Virus record (IMG/VR): IMGVR_UViG_3300049440_000308
Coordinates: 62,001 to 126,000 of that record
Source of the DNA: a virus
Reading direction: 5' to 3' (one strand)
Length of the DNA: 64,000 bases
The translations under genes were made by a program, and so were the position numbers. This document shows positions 21,779-28,714 of the stretch, one piece after another (position 1 is the first letter of the stretch; the number at the start of each line of letters is the position of its first letter). The notes under the pieces are model-generated. The model was not told the DNA's origin. It searched no databases and was given only the letters and a program-made list of their open reading frames with translations.

Positions 21779-21996
21779 GCGCCGATGACATCCGCATCGC
21801 CTGGAACGTGGTGTCGGAGCGGCTAACCGCGGTCCACCCGGATGACGGCACGTACGCGGTCAAGGAGATCGCGTTCACGGAGACCGGCCGCACGGAACTT
21901 CCCGGCGGCCCCCGGCTGATCCTCGGCCCGACACTCGGAGAGATCGCCCTCATGTTCGGGGAACCGCCCGCCGTGACAGGAGGGCCGCTGCCGTGA
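21775..21996 (+). CDS. Hypothetical protein (73 aa)
   Basis: GTG start. ADDIRIAWNVVSERLTAVHP and EIALMFGEPP suggest a compact alpha/beta protein. Unassigned. Confidence 0.45.
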   Translation: MSADDIRIAWNVVSERLTAVHPDDGTYAVKEIAFTETGRTELPGGPRLILGPTLGEIALMFGEPPAVTGGPLP

Positions 21997-22283
21997 GCGC
22001 GATGAGGCCCGTCTACGTCGACGGCCCGCTCGAAGGCGGGGACCTCAGCATGCCGGACGACCTGGCCGTGGTCTACGACCTGCCCGGCGCGAGGGCCCCT
22101 GAACCGCAGGGCACCTACCGGTTCTTCCCGTACCGGTTCGCGGGGGGAGGCAAGGTGGTCACGGTCACGATCGGGTACTGCGGTGCCGAGCCGGACGCGG
22201 AGGCGGTCGCCCGGGCGCTGCTGAAGCCTGAGATATTCGAGCGCGCGGAGGTATGCGACATGACCGGGGACCTGGCGCGATGA
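21993..22283 (+). CDS. Hypothetical protein (96 aa)
   Basis: GTG start. DLAVVYDLPGAR, YRFFPYRFAGGGKVVTVTIG: beta-rich. Unassigned; stop overlaps the ATG of the next gene. Confidence 0.45.
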   Translation: MSAMRPVYVDGPLEGGDLSMPDDLAVVYDLPGARAPEPQGTYRFFPYRFAGGGKVVTVTIGYCGAEPDAEAVARALLKPEIFERAEVCDMTGDLAR

Positions 22284-23365
22284 GCATCACCGGGCAGGCC
22301 CTTGACCTAGCATTCAACCCGCTAGAGCCTCGCGACAAAGAGGGCCGGTTCTTCCACGGCACCACCGACAAGTACCAGCCTGGCGATGTCATCGACCCCG
22401 CTAAGCCGCACCGTGCCAACTTCGACCCGGAGCACAGCGAGCCGAAGTCGGTTTACTTCGCGGCGAAGGCAAGGCAGGCGATGCACTACGCGGAACGGGA
22501 CAAGGGCGGCCTGGGTGACCCTCACGTCTACGAGGTCGAGCCGACAGGCGAGCACTGGCCCATCGCCCCGGGCGTCACCCAGTACCAGACGAAACACCCG
22601 CTGCGGGTCATCAGGGAGGTAGACCCCGCTACCGAGATGGCGGCCGCGACGATCACCGGGCAGGCGCTTGACCTTGCACCCGCCGGCATCACCGCCCAGG
22701 CTGCCGGAAGCGCCCCGGACGTCACCCTCGCCAGGGGGTACGAGCTGAATCCCCGTTCCGGCATGATCTCCCTTGACCTGCCGCCGGGAACCATCCCGGC
22801 AGTACCGGGCGGGGTGACCGACTTTCACGTGACAGTTGTTTACCTCGGCCCGGACGTGGATGATGAGGCGCTCGCGGAGGCGTGCGAGAGGGCACAGGCC
22901 GCCGCGACGGCAATACCCGGGCCGCTACTCGGGACGGTCGGCGGGATCGGCACCTTCCCCCCGTCCGGCGGCAGCGACGGGAAGGTCCCCGCATGGGCAG
23001 GGGTGCTGCTGCCCGGCGCGGAGCGGCTCCGCTCAGCCCTGGAAGACCTCTCGGCGAGCGAGCACAAGAACTGGCATCCGCATGTCACCCTCGCGTACGT
23101 GGACCCCAGCGAGGCCCTGCCCCCTCCGGTGCCCGCAACGCAGGTCATGTTCGCTTACCTGTCAGTGCACCGGGGCGACGATGAGGTGAGGCGGTTCCCG
23201 CTCGGCGGAGGGACGGAACTAGCCGGGGAGACGATCAGCGGGCAGGCGGGCCCGGCATCCCCGGGTACAGGGGACGGGGGAGCAGTCAGCGGGCAGATGG
23301 CGGGCACCCCGCTAGCGGAGCGGCTTGACCTGGCAGGCCGCCCAAAAGCATCAGCGGCCAGCTAG
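22280..23365 (+). CDS. Arr-type ADP-ribosyltransferase fused to a 2H phosphoesterase
   Basis: 361 aa. Residues about 15-120 match the rifampin ADP-ribosyltransferase (Arr) pattern: GRFFHGTTDKYQPGDVI, VYFAAKARQAMHYA, HVYEVEPTG, TKHPLRVIREV. Residues about 150-310 carry two HxT motifs (FHVTVVYLG; HPHVTLAYV) of 2H phosphoesterases (LigT/2'-5' RNA ligase-like). A repeated I[ST]GQ linker (ITGQALDLA twice, then ISGQ, VSGQ) continues into the next frame. Arr uses NAD to modify a substrate; 2H enzymes cleave cyclic phosphates or 2'-5' links. Likely virion cargo or anti-defence. Ends at a TAG just after a slippery site. Confidence 0.75.
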   Translation: MSITGQALDLAFNPLEPRDKEGRFFHGTTDKYQPGDVIDPAKPHRANFDPEHSEPKSVYFAAKARQAMHYAERDKGGLGDPHVYEVEPTGEHWPIAPGVTQYQTKHPLRVIREVDPATEMAAATITGQALDLAPAGITAQAAGSAPDVTLARGYELNPRSGMISLDLPPGTIPAVPGGVTDFHVTVVYLGPDVDDEALAEACERAQAAATAIPGPLLGTVGGIGTFPPSGGSDGKVPAWAGVLLPGAERLRSALEDLSASEHKNWHPHVTLAYVDPSEALPPPVPATQVMFAYLSVHRGDDEVRRFPLGGGTELAGETISGQAGPASPGTGDGGAVSGQMAGTPLAERLDLAGRPKASAAS

Positions 23366-23369
23366 CCGC
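23341..23369 (+). promoter_or_regulatory. Candidate -1 ribosomal frameshift signal
   Basis: The heptamer C CCA AAA (23341-23347) is in the zero frame of the upstream gene, 15 bases before its TAG (23363). After a 6-base spacer, GCGGC (23354-23358) and GCCGC (23365-23369) form a 5-bp stem with a 6-base loop. Slippage joins ERLDLAGRPK to SISGQLAAGTISGQFDMAGG of the following frame, continuing the ISGQ repeat. Confidence 0.65.
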
Positions 23370-25149
23370 GGGCACGATAAGCGGCCAGTTCGACATGGCC
23401 GGCGGATGGGCGGCCGCGTGGCTGCATGAGCGGCGGGACTCCCGCGGCAAGTGGACGCGGAACCCCGGCCCTGCGGACGCTACCGGGGCCGATGACGCCG
23501 CGCAGCGGGGCGGCAGGAAGCCGGCCACGAGCAAGGACATCATCGGCGAGTCGCGCAAGTCCAAGGACGACCTAGTCCGCAAGCACCTCAAGGCGGCCGC
23601 CGCGCACCTGGACAGCGGCGATCACGCCGCGGCGGCGGATGAACTGAAGCAGGCCTCGAACATGGCCGGGATGCACGGCGACACCGAGACTAGCGACCGC
23701 CTGTTCGAGATGGGCCAGTCGCTGTCCGAGGAGTCCCGCACCAATGCCGCCGTGGCAGGCTTCGCCGGGAAAGCCGCCGTCGTCGTCCCGGGGCTGCTCG
23801 GCGGCGGACGGTCGGACTGGAACGGCAAGGTCGACCTGTTCAACGCGAAGGACAACCCGGCCGTCGCCGCGTACATGGGCTGGGACGGGACCATGGGGTT
23901 CCAGCGGGAGCTCGCCGGGCAGCTCGCCGGGGACACCGGGGGCGGGAAGGTGACCGACCCGGTTACCGCCTTCACGCCGCACATCGACGTCCTGCACGAG
24001 CTGATCCACAGCACCGTCCCCGCCGGCGGGGAGGCACCGGAGTGGAAGGCCCTCCCGCAAGGGCACAAGGCGGCGCTGTCCGCGTTCGCCGCCATGGACA
24101 AGGACAACCCGAGCGGCGGGGCGTACCCGACGGAGCACACCCTCGCCGGCGCCCGCGAGCGGGACGGCGGCATCACGCAGGCGACGGTGGATGACCTCAC
24201 CGGGCGCGGCCTCCTCACCCGCTCGTCAACCACGAGCAGCACCTGGAACCCGACGACAGGGCAGTCCACCCCGTCCGTGCACTCATGGCGGCTGGCCGCC
24301 AAGGGGAGCGCCATCCTCCCCGTCGCGCCGCAAACCCACGACATGCACAAGGACGCCTACCGTGACCCGCGCAACGCCGCAATCGAGGAGGGATTCACCG
24401 AGCTCGGCACCGTGCACCACGCGCCGGAGTTCCTGACGCGCATGGGCTTCGGGAGCCAGGAGACCGGCATGATCTCCGTCACCTCCGCCGGGAAGCCGCG
24501 GGAGGAGTTCGACAAGGCGGACCTGGCGGCCCGGAAAGACGAGATCGCGAAGCTCGTCGCGGAGGCGAACGAGACGACCAGCTTCTCCGCCGAGCTTCAC
24601 CTGCGGGGGGCCGCGAGGGAGATGGGCAAGGCGTCACCTGACGTCGGCTCCGTGATCGACCAGTTGTCCAGGGCGCAGTTCGAGGCGAAGGGCGAGGCCC
24701 TCAAGGCGGAGATCTGGGAGGCGATGAGCGCGCTGAACCTCGCGCCGAGCACGCTTAAGCGGGCCACTGTGACCGAGTACGCGAAGCGGCTGCGCGAGCC
24801 GGACAGGATCGCCAGCGGCAACGCCTGGGGTCATTACGCCTGGCAGACCGCCGCCGCGCAGGCGTGGGTGCTCGCCGCGGCGAAGGCCGAAGGAAAGGGG
24901 AAGACGTCACCGCGGGTCCGCGCCCTCGCCGACGAGATCAACCGGGAAGGCGTCGGCGGGAAGGTGCCCGCGATGGCCAGGCAGGTGATCCGGGCGGCCG
25001 GGGCGGACCCGGACAAGTTCCAGGGGGCACCGCTCGCGGCACTGGAGACCCGGATCCGGAGCCAGTGGGCGCAGGACCCGTCCGGGGCGGGGTCCTCGCC
25101 GTGGGCGTCGGCCATGGCGGTAGTGAGACAATACGACCGTGAGCACTGA
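23344..25149 (+). CDS. Metalloprotease-like cargo protein, -1 frame extension of the Arr/2H gene
   Basis: About 600 aa in the -1 frame. The first internal ATG (23395) lacks a ribosome-binding site, supporting frameshift expression. Near the start is WLHERRDSRGKWTRNPG. HELIH (23995-24009, an HExxH zinc site) is followed about 130 residues on by EEGFTE (24385-24402), a candidate third ligand. The rest is helical (KHLKAAAAHLDSGDHAAAAD; LSRAQFEAKGEALKAEIWEA). The fusion of ART, 2H and metallopeptidase modules is typical of polyvalent proteins injected with phage DNA. Confidence 0.65.
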   Translation, partial: KSISGQLAAGTISGQFDMAGGWAAAWLHERRDSRGKWTRNPGPADATGADDAAQRGGRKPATSKDIIGESRKSKDDLVRKHLKAAAAHLDSGDHAAAADELKQASNMAGMHGDTETSDRLFEMGQSLSEESRTNAAVAGFAGKAAVVVPGLLGGGRSDWNGKVDLFNAKDNPAVAAYMGWDGTMGFQRELAGQLAGDTGGGKVTDPVTAFTPHIDVLHELIHSTVPAGGEAPEWKALPQGHKAALSAFAAMDKDNPSGGAYPTEHTLAGARERDGGITQATVDDLTGRGLLTRSSTTSSTWNPTTGQSTPSVHSWRLAAKGSAILPVAPQTHDMHKDAYRDPRNAAIEEGFTELGTVHHAPEFLTRMGFGSQETGMISVTSAGKPREEFDKADLAARKDEIAKLVAEANETTSFSAELHLRGAAREMGKASPDVGSVIDQLSRAQFEAKGEALKAEIWEAMSALNLAPSTLKRATVTEYAKRLREPDRIASGNAWGHYAWQTAAAQAWVLAAAKAEGKGKTSPRVRALADEINREGVGGKVPAMARQVIRAAGADPDKFQGAPLAALETRIRSQWAQDPSGAGSSPWASAMAVVRQYDREH

Positions 25150-25345
25150 CCTGACCCCGGAGGGGAAGCGCGCCTACGAGATCCTGCGGCAGGCGCAGGA
25201 TGACCCCGTGAACCGGGCGGAAGCCGCGCAGGCGCAGGTGAGCGACCTGGCCCGGCCGCTGCTCGGCAACCCGGGGAAGGCGCAGGCGCTACGCGAGGTG
25301 CAGGACGCGGGCACGATGCTGGCCCGGCTGGCGGGCGCCCTGTAG
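25139..25345 (+). CDS. Small helical protein (68 aa)
   Basis: GTG start overlapping the previous stop. LTPEGKRAYEILRQAQDDPV, then further helices. Closes the plus-strand cargo cluster; the next gene is convergent and starts 3 bases away. Unassigned. Confidence 0.5.
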   Translation: MSTDLTPEGKRAYEILRQAQDDPVNRAEAAQAQVSDLARPLLGNPGKAQALREVQDAGTMLARLAGAL

Positions 25346-25347
25346 CG

Positions 25348-25701
25348 TCACCGGCTGGCCGCCCGCAGCGCTTCCCGTGCTTCCCGGGCCCGCCTGTGGC
25401 ACAGTGCCATGGCGGAGTCCCGTACCTTCTCCGGGACGTCCGCGCCGCCGTCGATCCCGGCGACGTCGCTCTTCCACACTGACGACGCCCAGGTTTTCCC
25501 GTCTGGGTCCACGTCCGCCCAGATGTCGACTCGCAGGCCCTGGACCTCATGGCCGTCGTAGCGGACGTGCGCGCTTCCGGGGCGGCACCCGCCGGGGCGG
25601 AAGTCGGCCTGCCCGCCGTCAGCGAACCCGACCGTGATCACGGGGCCGTCCTGCAGTCCGTGCGGGACGTAAGCGCCGTCCGGGTACGTGGCACTAGTCA
25701 T
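25348..25701 (-). CDS. Hypothetical protein (117 aa), reverse strand
   Basis: Start ATG overlapping the stop of the upstream reverse gene, preceded by GGGGAAGACG. VITVGFADGGQADFRPGG, then VQGLRVDIWADVDPDGKTW and a helical end. No family recognised. Translationally coupled to the gene at 25694. Confidence 0.6.
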   Translation of the reverse strand: MTSATYPDGAYVPHGLQDGPVITVGFADGGQADFRPGGCRPGSAHVRYDGHEVQGLRVDIWADVDPDGKTWASSVWKSDVAGIDGGADVPEKVRDSAMALCHRRAREAREALRAASR

Positions 25702-25945
25702 CGTCTTCCCCTGCCTCGAACTCGTCGGCGAACCGCTGCGCGAAGTCCCGGAACCCCTTCTTCGTCGCCGGCCGCTTGAAGCCGAACCGCTCCGGGTTGC
25801 GGACCTCGGCGGGGAAGCCGTGCCGGAACGCCAGCGGGTTAGCCAGTCCCTCGCCCCACTGGACTTCCATGCGGGCACCGTCTCCGCCTGTCCACGAGTA
25901 GCGGTAGGTGGCGAGTGCGGACTCGTTGGCTAGCTTGACGGTCAT
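25694..25945 (-). CDS. Hypothetical protein (83 aa), reverse strand
   Basis: MTVKLANESALATYRYSW, a strand region MEVQWGEGLANPLAF and a helix FRDFAQRFADEFEAGEDDD. Preceded by GGAGGGAAGTGGCGAG. First gene of a two-gene reverse operon driven from the divergent region 25946-26038. Unassigned. Confidence 0.55.
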   Translation of the reverse strand: MTVKLANESALATYRYSWTGGDGARMEVQWGEGLANPLAFRHGFPAEVRNPERFGFKRPATKKGFRDFAQRFADEFEAGEDDD

Positions 25946-25987
25946 CTCGCCACTTCCCTCCGGGGGAACCTCTCCCCGTCGCCGCCA

Positions 25988-26029
25988 GTGTATACACCTA
26001 CTGATATAGATACAACGGCCGGTGTACGC
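25988..26029. promoter_or_regulatory. Divergent AT-rich control region with palindrome
   Basis: GTGTATACAC (25988-25997) is a perfect 10-base palindrome in an AT-rich patch (GATATAGATACAAC) that contrasts with the GC-rich surroundings. A half-similar GGTGTACGC follows at 26021. It sits between divergent genes 25945 (-) and 26039 (+). The HTH protein encoded at 26039 is a candidate ligand. Confidence 0.5.
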
Positions 26030-26038
26030 TTTGCAGTT

Positions 26039-26257
26039 ATGAGTGAATCGGAGATCGAGCGCGAGCTAACCGAGGCGCAGGCCGACGTGATCAGGGTCCG
26101 CGAGGCCAGCAGCCGGCGCCGCAGGGCCGTCATGGCCGCACTCGCGGCAGATCCCCCCTGGACTAAGTACAAGATCGCGGCCGTGCTCGGCGTCGGAGGC
26201 CCGACCGTAGACGCGATCGTCAAGGCTGCGCAGCGCGAGGCGGGCACCGCGGGCTAA
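26039..26257 (+). CDS. Small HTH protein (72 aa)
   Basis: N-terminal coiled helix (SEIERELTEAQADVIRVREA) and a helix-turn-helix at the end (PWTKYKIAAVLGVGGPTVDA followed by IVKAAQRE), similar to the DNA-recognition end of small phage regulators. The only plus-strand gene in this reverse island. Likely autoregulates the divergent promoter; inferred from position. Confidence 0.6.
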   Translation: MSESEIERELTEAQADVIRVREASSRRRRAVMAALAADPPWTKYKIAAVLGVGGPTVDAIVKAAQREAGTAG

Positions 26258-26268
26258 GTTACCCCCGG

Positions 26269-26284
26269 GGCCGTCCCTTCGGCC
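26269..26284. terminator. Weak hairpin between convergent genes
   Basis: GGCCG TCCCTT CGGCC gives a 5-bp stem in the 153-base gap between convergent genes 26039 and 26411. The rest of this gap (26285-26410) shows no coding frame, and I do not accept it as a tRNA. Confidence 0.3.
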
Positions 26285-26410
26285 TGCACGGGCGCGAACC
26301 GGGGTCATGGCCATGGCCTTGCAGTCCGTGCCGCCGGTTCCGGAGGTCCTAGCCGGCTCGCCAGCGCTAGCTCACCGACCCGCTTGCGCGCCCCGGGGGT
26401 ACCGTCAAGC

Positions 26411-26635
26411 CTACCCGCGGCGGTTCGCGGGCGCGCTCGCCTCAAGCAGCGGCTGCCATCCGAGCCAGTCGACACCCTGGTAGCAGTAGGCGCACGGGGC
26501 GCACATCCCGCCGATGTCCGTAGCCTTCTCGGCCTTCTGGTGGCAGGCACCGGACACGGCGTGAGACTCCGGGCACGAGCAGGGGCGGCCGAGCAGGATG
26601 TCAAGGGCCGCGATCGCCTGCGCGGGATCGGTCAT
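26411..26635 (-). CDS. Cys-rich small protein (74 aa), reverse strand
   Basis: Helical start (AQAIAALDILLGRP) then CSCPESHAVSGACHQ and MCAPCAYCYQG, six cysteines and histidines fit for one or two zinc sites. Follows the gene at 26640 by 4 bases, same operon. Unassigned. Confidence 0.55.
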   Translation of the reverse strand: MTDPAQAIAALDILLGRPCSCPESHAVSGACHQKAEKATDIGGMCAPCAYCYQGVDWLGWQPLLEASAPANRRG

Positions 26636-26639
26636 GCCG

Positions 26640-27275
26640 TTACACCCGCCGCAGGGTGAACCCGGCGTCGGCGAGGCCGCCGATCAGGTCATCGCGGGTG
26701 AACGTGACCGCGTTGCCGTCGCGGGTGCCGACCTCGACCCGGAACGCCGCCGGGTCGACGGGGATCATGATGAACTCGCAGTTCGCCCACCGGCAGACGT
26801 CGGCCGCCTTCGGCCCGTACTGGACGTACCAGGCGTGGTCGGTGGTCCGCTCGCAGGCTGCCGGGTCGAACGGGCCGTCGCCGGGATGGCTGTAAGGGCC
26901 GCGGAGGAACTCCTCGTAGGCGGCGCGCTCCTGCTCGATCTCGGCCGCCCATTCCTCGTCGGTCTGCCACCACTCGGTCCGGTGGGCGACCAGGATGCCC
27001 ATCGCCTTGATGCGGTCGTCCTCGTCGCGGCGGTAGAAGGTGCTGGTCTCGATCACGAGGTCGCCGGGCTGCGGGTCTTTCATCCGCTCCCACATCCGCT
27101 TGACGACGGGTGCCTGGTTGCCGACGAGCACCGCGTCGCGGAGACACTTCGCCGTGCCGCCCATCATCATCCTGCGGGGAATGGCCGCTTCTTCGAGGGA
27201 CAGCAGGTCGTCGTCGCGGTCGGTGCCGGTGATGCCCTCGCGTGGCTGGGGGTAGGTTTGCGCGCCGTTGTTCAT
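26640..27275 (-). CDS. Hypothetical protein (211 aa), reverse strand
   Basis: Start ATG 27275 or 27284 (MDGMNNG). GDLVIETSTFYRRDEDDRIK, GILVAHRTEWWQTDEEW and CRWANCEFIMIPVDP are coherent, and I recognise the overall pattern as a recurring unassigned phage protein. Soluble alpha/beta. GGATAAT just upstream could be a -10 for a near-leaderless mRNA. Confidence 0.6.
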   Translation of the reverse strand: MNNGAQTYPQPREGITGTDRDDDLLSLEEAAIPRRMMMGGTAKCLRDAVLVGNQAPVVKRMWERMKDPQPGDLVIETSTFYRRDEDDRIKAMGILVAHRTEWWQTDEEWAAEIEQERAAYEEFLRGPYSHPGDGPFDPAACERTTDHAWYVQYGPKAADVCRWANCEFIMIPVDPAAFRVEVGTRDGNAVTFTRDDLIGGLADAGFTLRRV

Positions 27276-27306
27276 GCCGTCCATTATCCGGCACGGGCGC
27301 GTGAGA

Positions 27307-27346
27307 GGCCGGGCACGTGAAAGCGGCGCGCTAGCAGTGCCCGGCC
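27307..27346. promoter_or_regulatory. Inverted repeat in divergent gap
   Basis: GGCCGGGCAC (27307-27316) and GTGCCCGGCC (27337-27346) are perfect 10-base inverted repeats around 20 bases. They lie upstream of the reverse gene starting at 27275/27284 and upstream of control site C. Could be an RNA hairpin or a protein-binding site. Confidence 0.45.
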
Positions 27347-27383
27347 CCCCTGTTCGTAGAGCGTAACGGGAAGACGCGACCGC

Positions 27384-27431
27384 CTGCACGTGCATCTGCA
27401 CTGTGCATCAGCGCGTGCATGAGGCTATGAT
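27384..27431 (+). promoter_or_regulatory. Control region C: operator plus promoter of the capsid operon
   Basis: CTGCACGTGCATCTGCAC (27384-27401) is identical to site A. Overlapping it, GTGCAT (27403-27408) is followed after 17 bases by TATGAT (27426-27431), a good -35/-10 spacing. The gene start at 27471 has its own ribosome-binding site (GGGGAAGG), leaving a leader of about 35 bases. Confidence 0.65.
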
Positions 27432-27470
27432 GCGGAATCAAAGGCGGCGGCGCGCTGGGGGAAGGAACCA

Positions 27471-28442
27471 GTGCCGGCGTCCCTTGACCTTGCCGCGCCG
27501 AAGCTCGGCAGCGGTGCCCGGTTCAAGAAGCTGTCCTCAACGCTCGCCGCCCGCGGTGCCAGCAACCCGGACGCCCTCGCCGCCTACATCGGCCGCAAGA
27601 AGTTCGGCGCCAAGGGCATGGGCCGCCTGTCCGCCGGCAAGTCCCTCGCGAACCCTGACCTCGGCATCTACCTGTCCGAGACAACGAAGGACAGCCAGGG
27701 CTTCACCCTCACGTGCCCCGAGTGCGGCCATGTTGCCCCCTCCGGCGACTTCGGCGCCTCCGGCACGAGCACCGACTCCAGGCCCGCCGACCTGCGTACT
27801 CCCGCCCCCAGCACAGGCGGAGTGCGTGACGGGGTGCCCCTCACCGTGAAGACCGGCGCCGCCCACGCCCTGTCCAGCACCCGCGCGGCGGTTGAGCTTG
27901 CCACCGGAACCGTCCGCCGCCCCATCCACGGCCCCATGGACGTCCTGGTAAAGCGGGAACCGGATGGTACTGCCCTGCTGAGGCACCGCAACGGGGGAGC
28001 GGAGATCGCCCGCCTGCGCCGCACCGACGAGGGCAAGTGGGTCGCGTCCGTCAACGGCAGGGACCTCGCCCCCCGTGACCACCAGCGGACCGCCCTCATG
28101 GAAGCGGTCGGCCAGTGGAACGGGGCCGTCACCGCGGCCACCAGGCGGCAGGAAGCACCGTTGCAGCCGCCCCCGCAGCAGACGGAGCTGATGGCCGAGT
28201 ACGGCATCCCCGCGATGCGCTCCGCCGGGTTCGCCACCCCCACCGCCGGGGTGGGCGACGGGCCGCGCGTGACCACCTCGGCCGCGGCGGGTGACAGTGA
28301 CGGCGACAAGGACGCTCCCGGCGGGCTGAGCCCGAAGGCACTGGCGATCTACAAGAAGCTCCTCGCCAAGGGCTTCCCCGCCGCGCGGGCCCTCGCGTTC
28401 GCAAAGAACAGCCAGAAGTTCGGCAAGCCGGCGGCCGCCTGA
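27471..28442 (+). CDS. Structural/cargo protein with phage N-terminal motif (323 aa)
   Basis: GTG after GGGGAAGGAACCA. N-terminus GSGARFKKLSSTLAARGASN and AYIGRKKFGAKGM is a motif found in many actinophage head-region proteins. A CPECGH zinc pair is near residue 85. The middle (GPMDVLVKREPDGTALLRH) is beta-rich. The C-terminal helix KALAIYKKLLAKGFPAARAL echoes the N-terminal motif. First gene of the capsid operon; probably a minor head protein. Confidence 0.55.
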   Translation: MPASLDLAAPKLGSGARFKKLSSTLAARGASNPDALAAYIGRKKFGAKGMGRLSAGKSLANPDLGIYLSETTKDSQGFTLTCPECGHVAPSGDFGASGTSTDSRPADLRTPAPSTGGVRDGVPLTVKTGAAHALSSTRAAVELATGTVRRPIHGPMDVLVKREPDGTALLRHRNGGAEIARLRRTDEGKWVASVNGRDLAPRDHQRTALMEAVGQWNGAVTAATRRQEAPLQPPPQQTELMAEYGIPAMRSAGFATPTAGVGDGPRVTTSAAAGDSDGDKDAPGGLSPKALAIYKKLLAKGFPAARALAFAKNSQKFGKPAAA

Positions 28443-28714
28443 TGGCCACGCTCACGCACACCTTCACGCGGGTCCACCTCACCGTCACGCCTGCCAACCC
28501 GTTCCTCGCCTGCCGGACGTGCCGTAAGCGCGTTGAGGCGTTCCACGACGACGAGTGCGGCTGCGACGAGAGCGGCGGCCCGCTGCTCCTGATGCCGTGC
28601 TTCCACCGCAGCGACTACGACGACCTGTGCCCGTCATGGGGCCCGGTCGACGGCTGCCGGTGCCTGGAGCACCTCGGCCACGTCCCGCACCCGGCAGAAC
28701 TGCCGACCGCCTGA
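28442..28714 (+). CDS. Cys/His-rich small protein (90 aa)
   Basis: FLACRTCRKRVEAFHDDECG followed by CDESG, CFHRSDYDDLC and GCRCLEHLGH: many potential zinc ligands. Coupled by one-base overlaps to both neighbours. Unassigned; might chaperone the protease next to it. Confidence 0.55.
   Translation: MATLTHTFTRVHLTVTPANPFLACRTCRKRVEAFHDDECGCDESGGPLLLMPCFHRSDYDDLCPSWGPVDGCRCLEHLGHVPHPAELPTA

Noticed and set aside
26258-26410. A tRNA-Cys-like segment on the reverse strand
   Set aside because: A GCA anticodon-like loop and a GGTTCGCGC loop can be drawn, but the anticodon stem has two mismatches, the T loop lacks the conserved A, and the acceptor ends do not pair.
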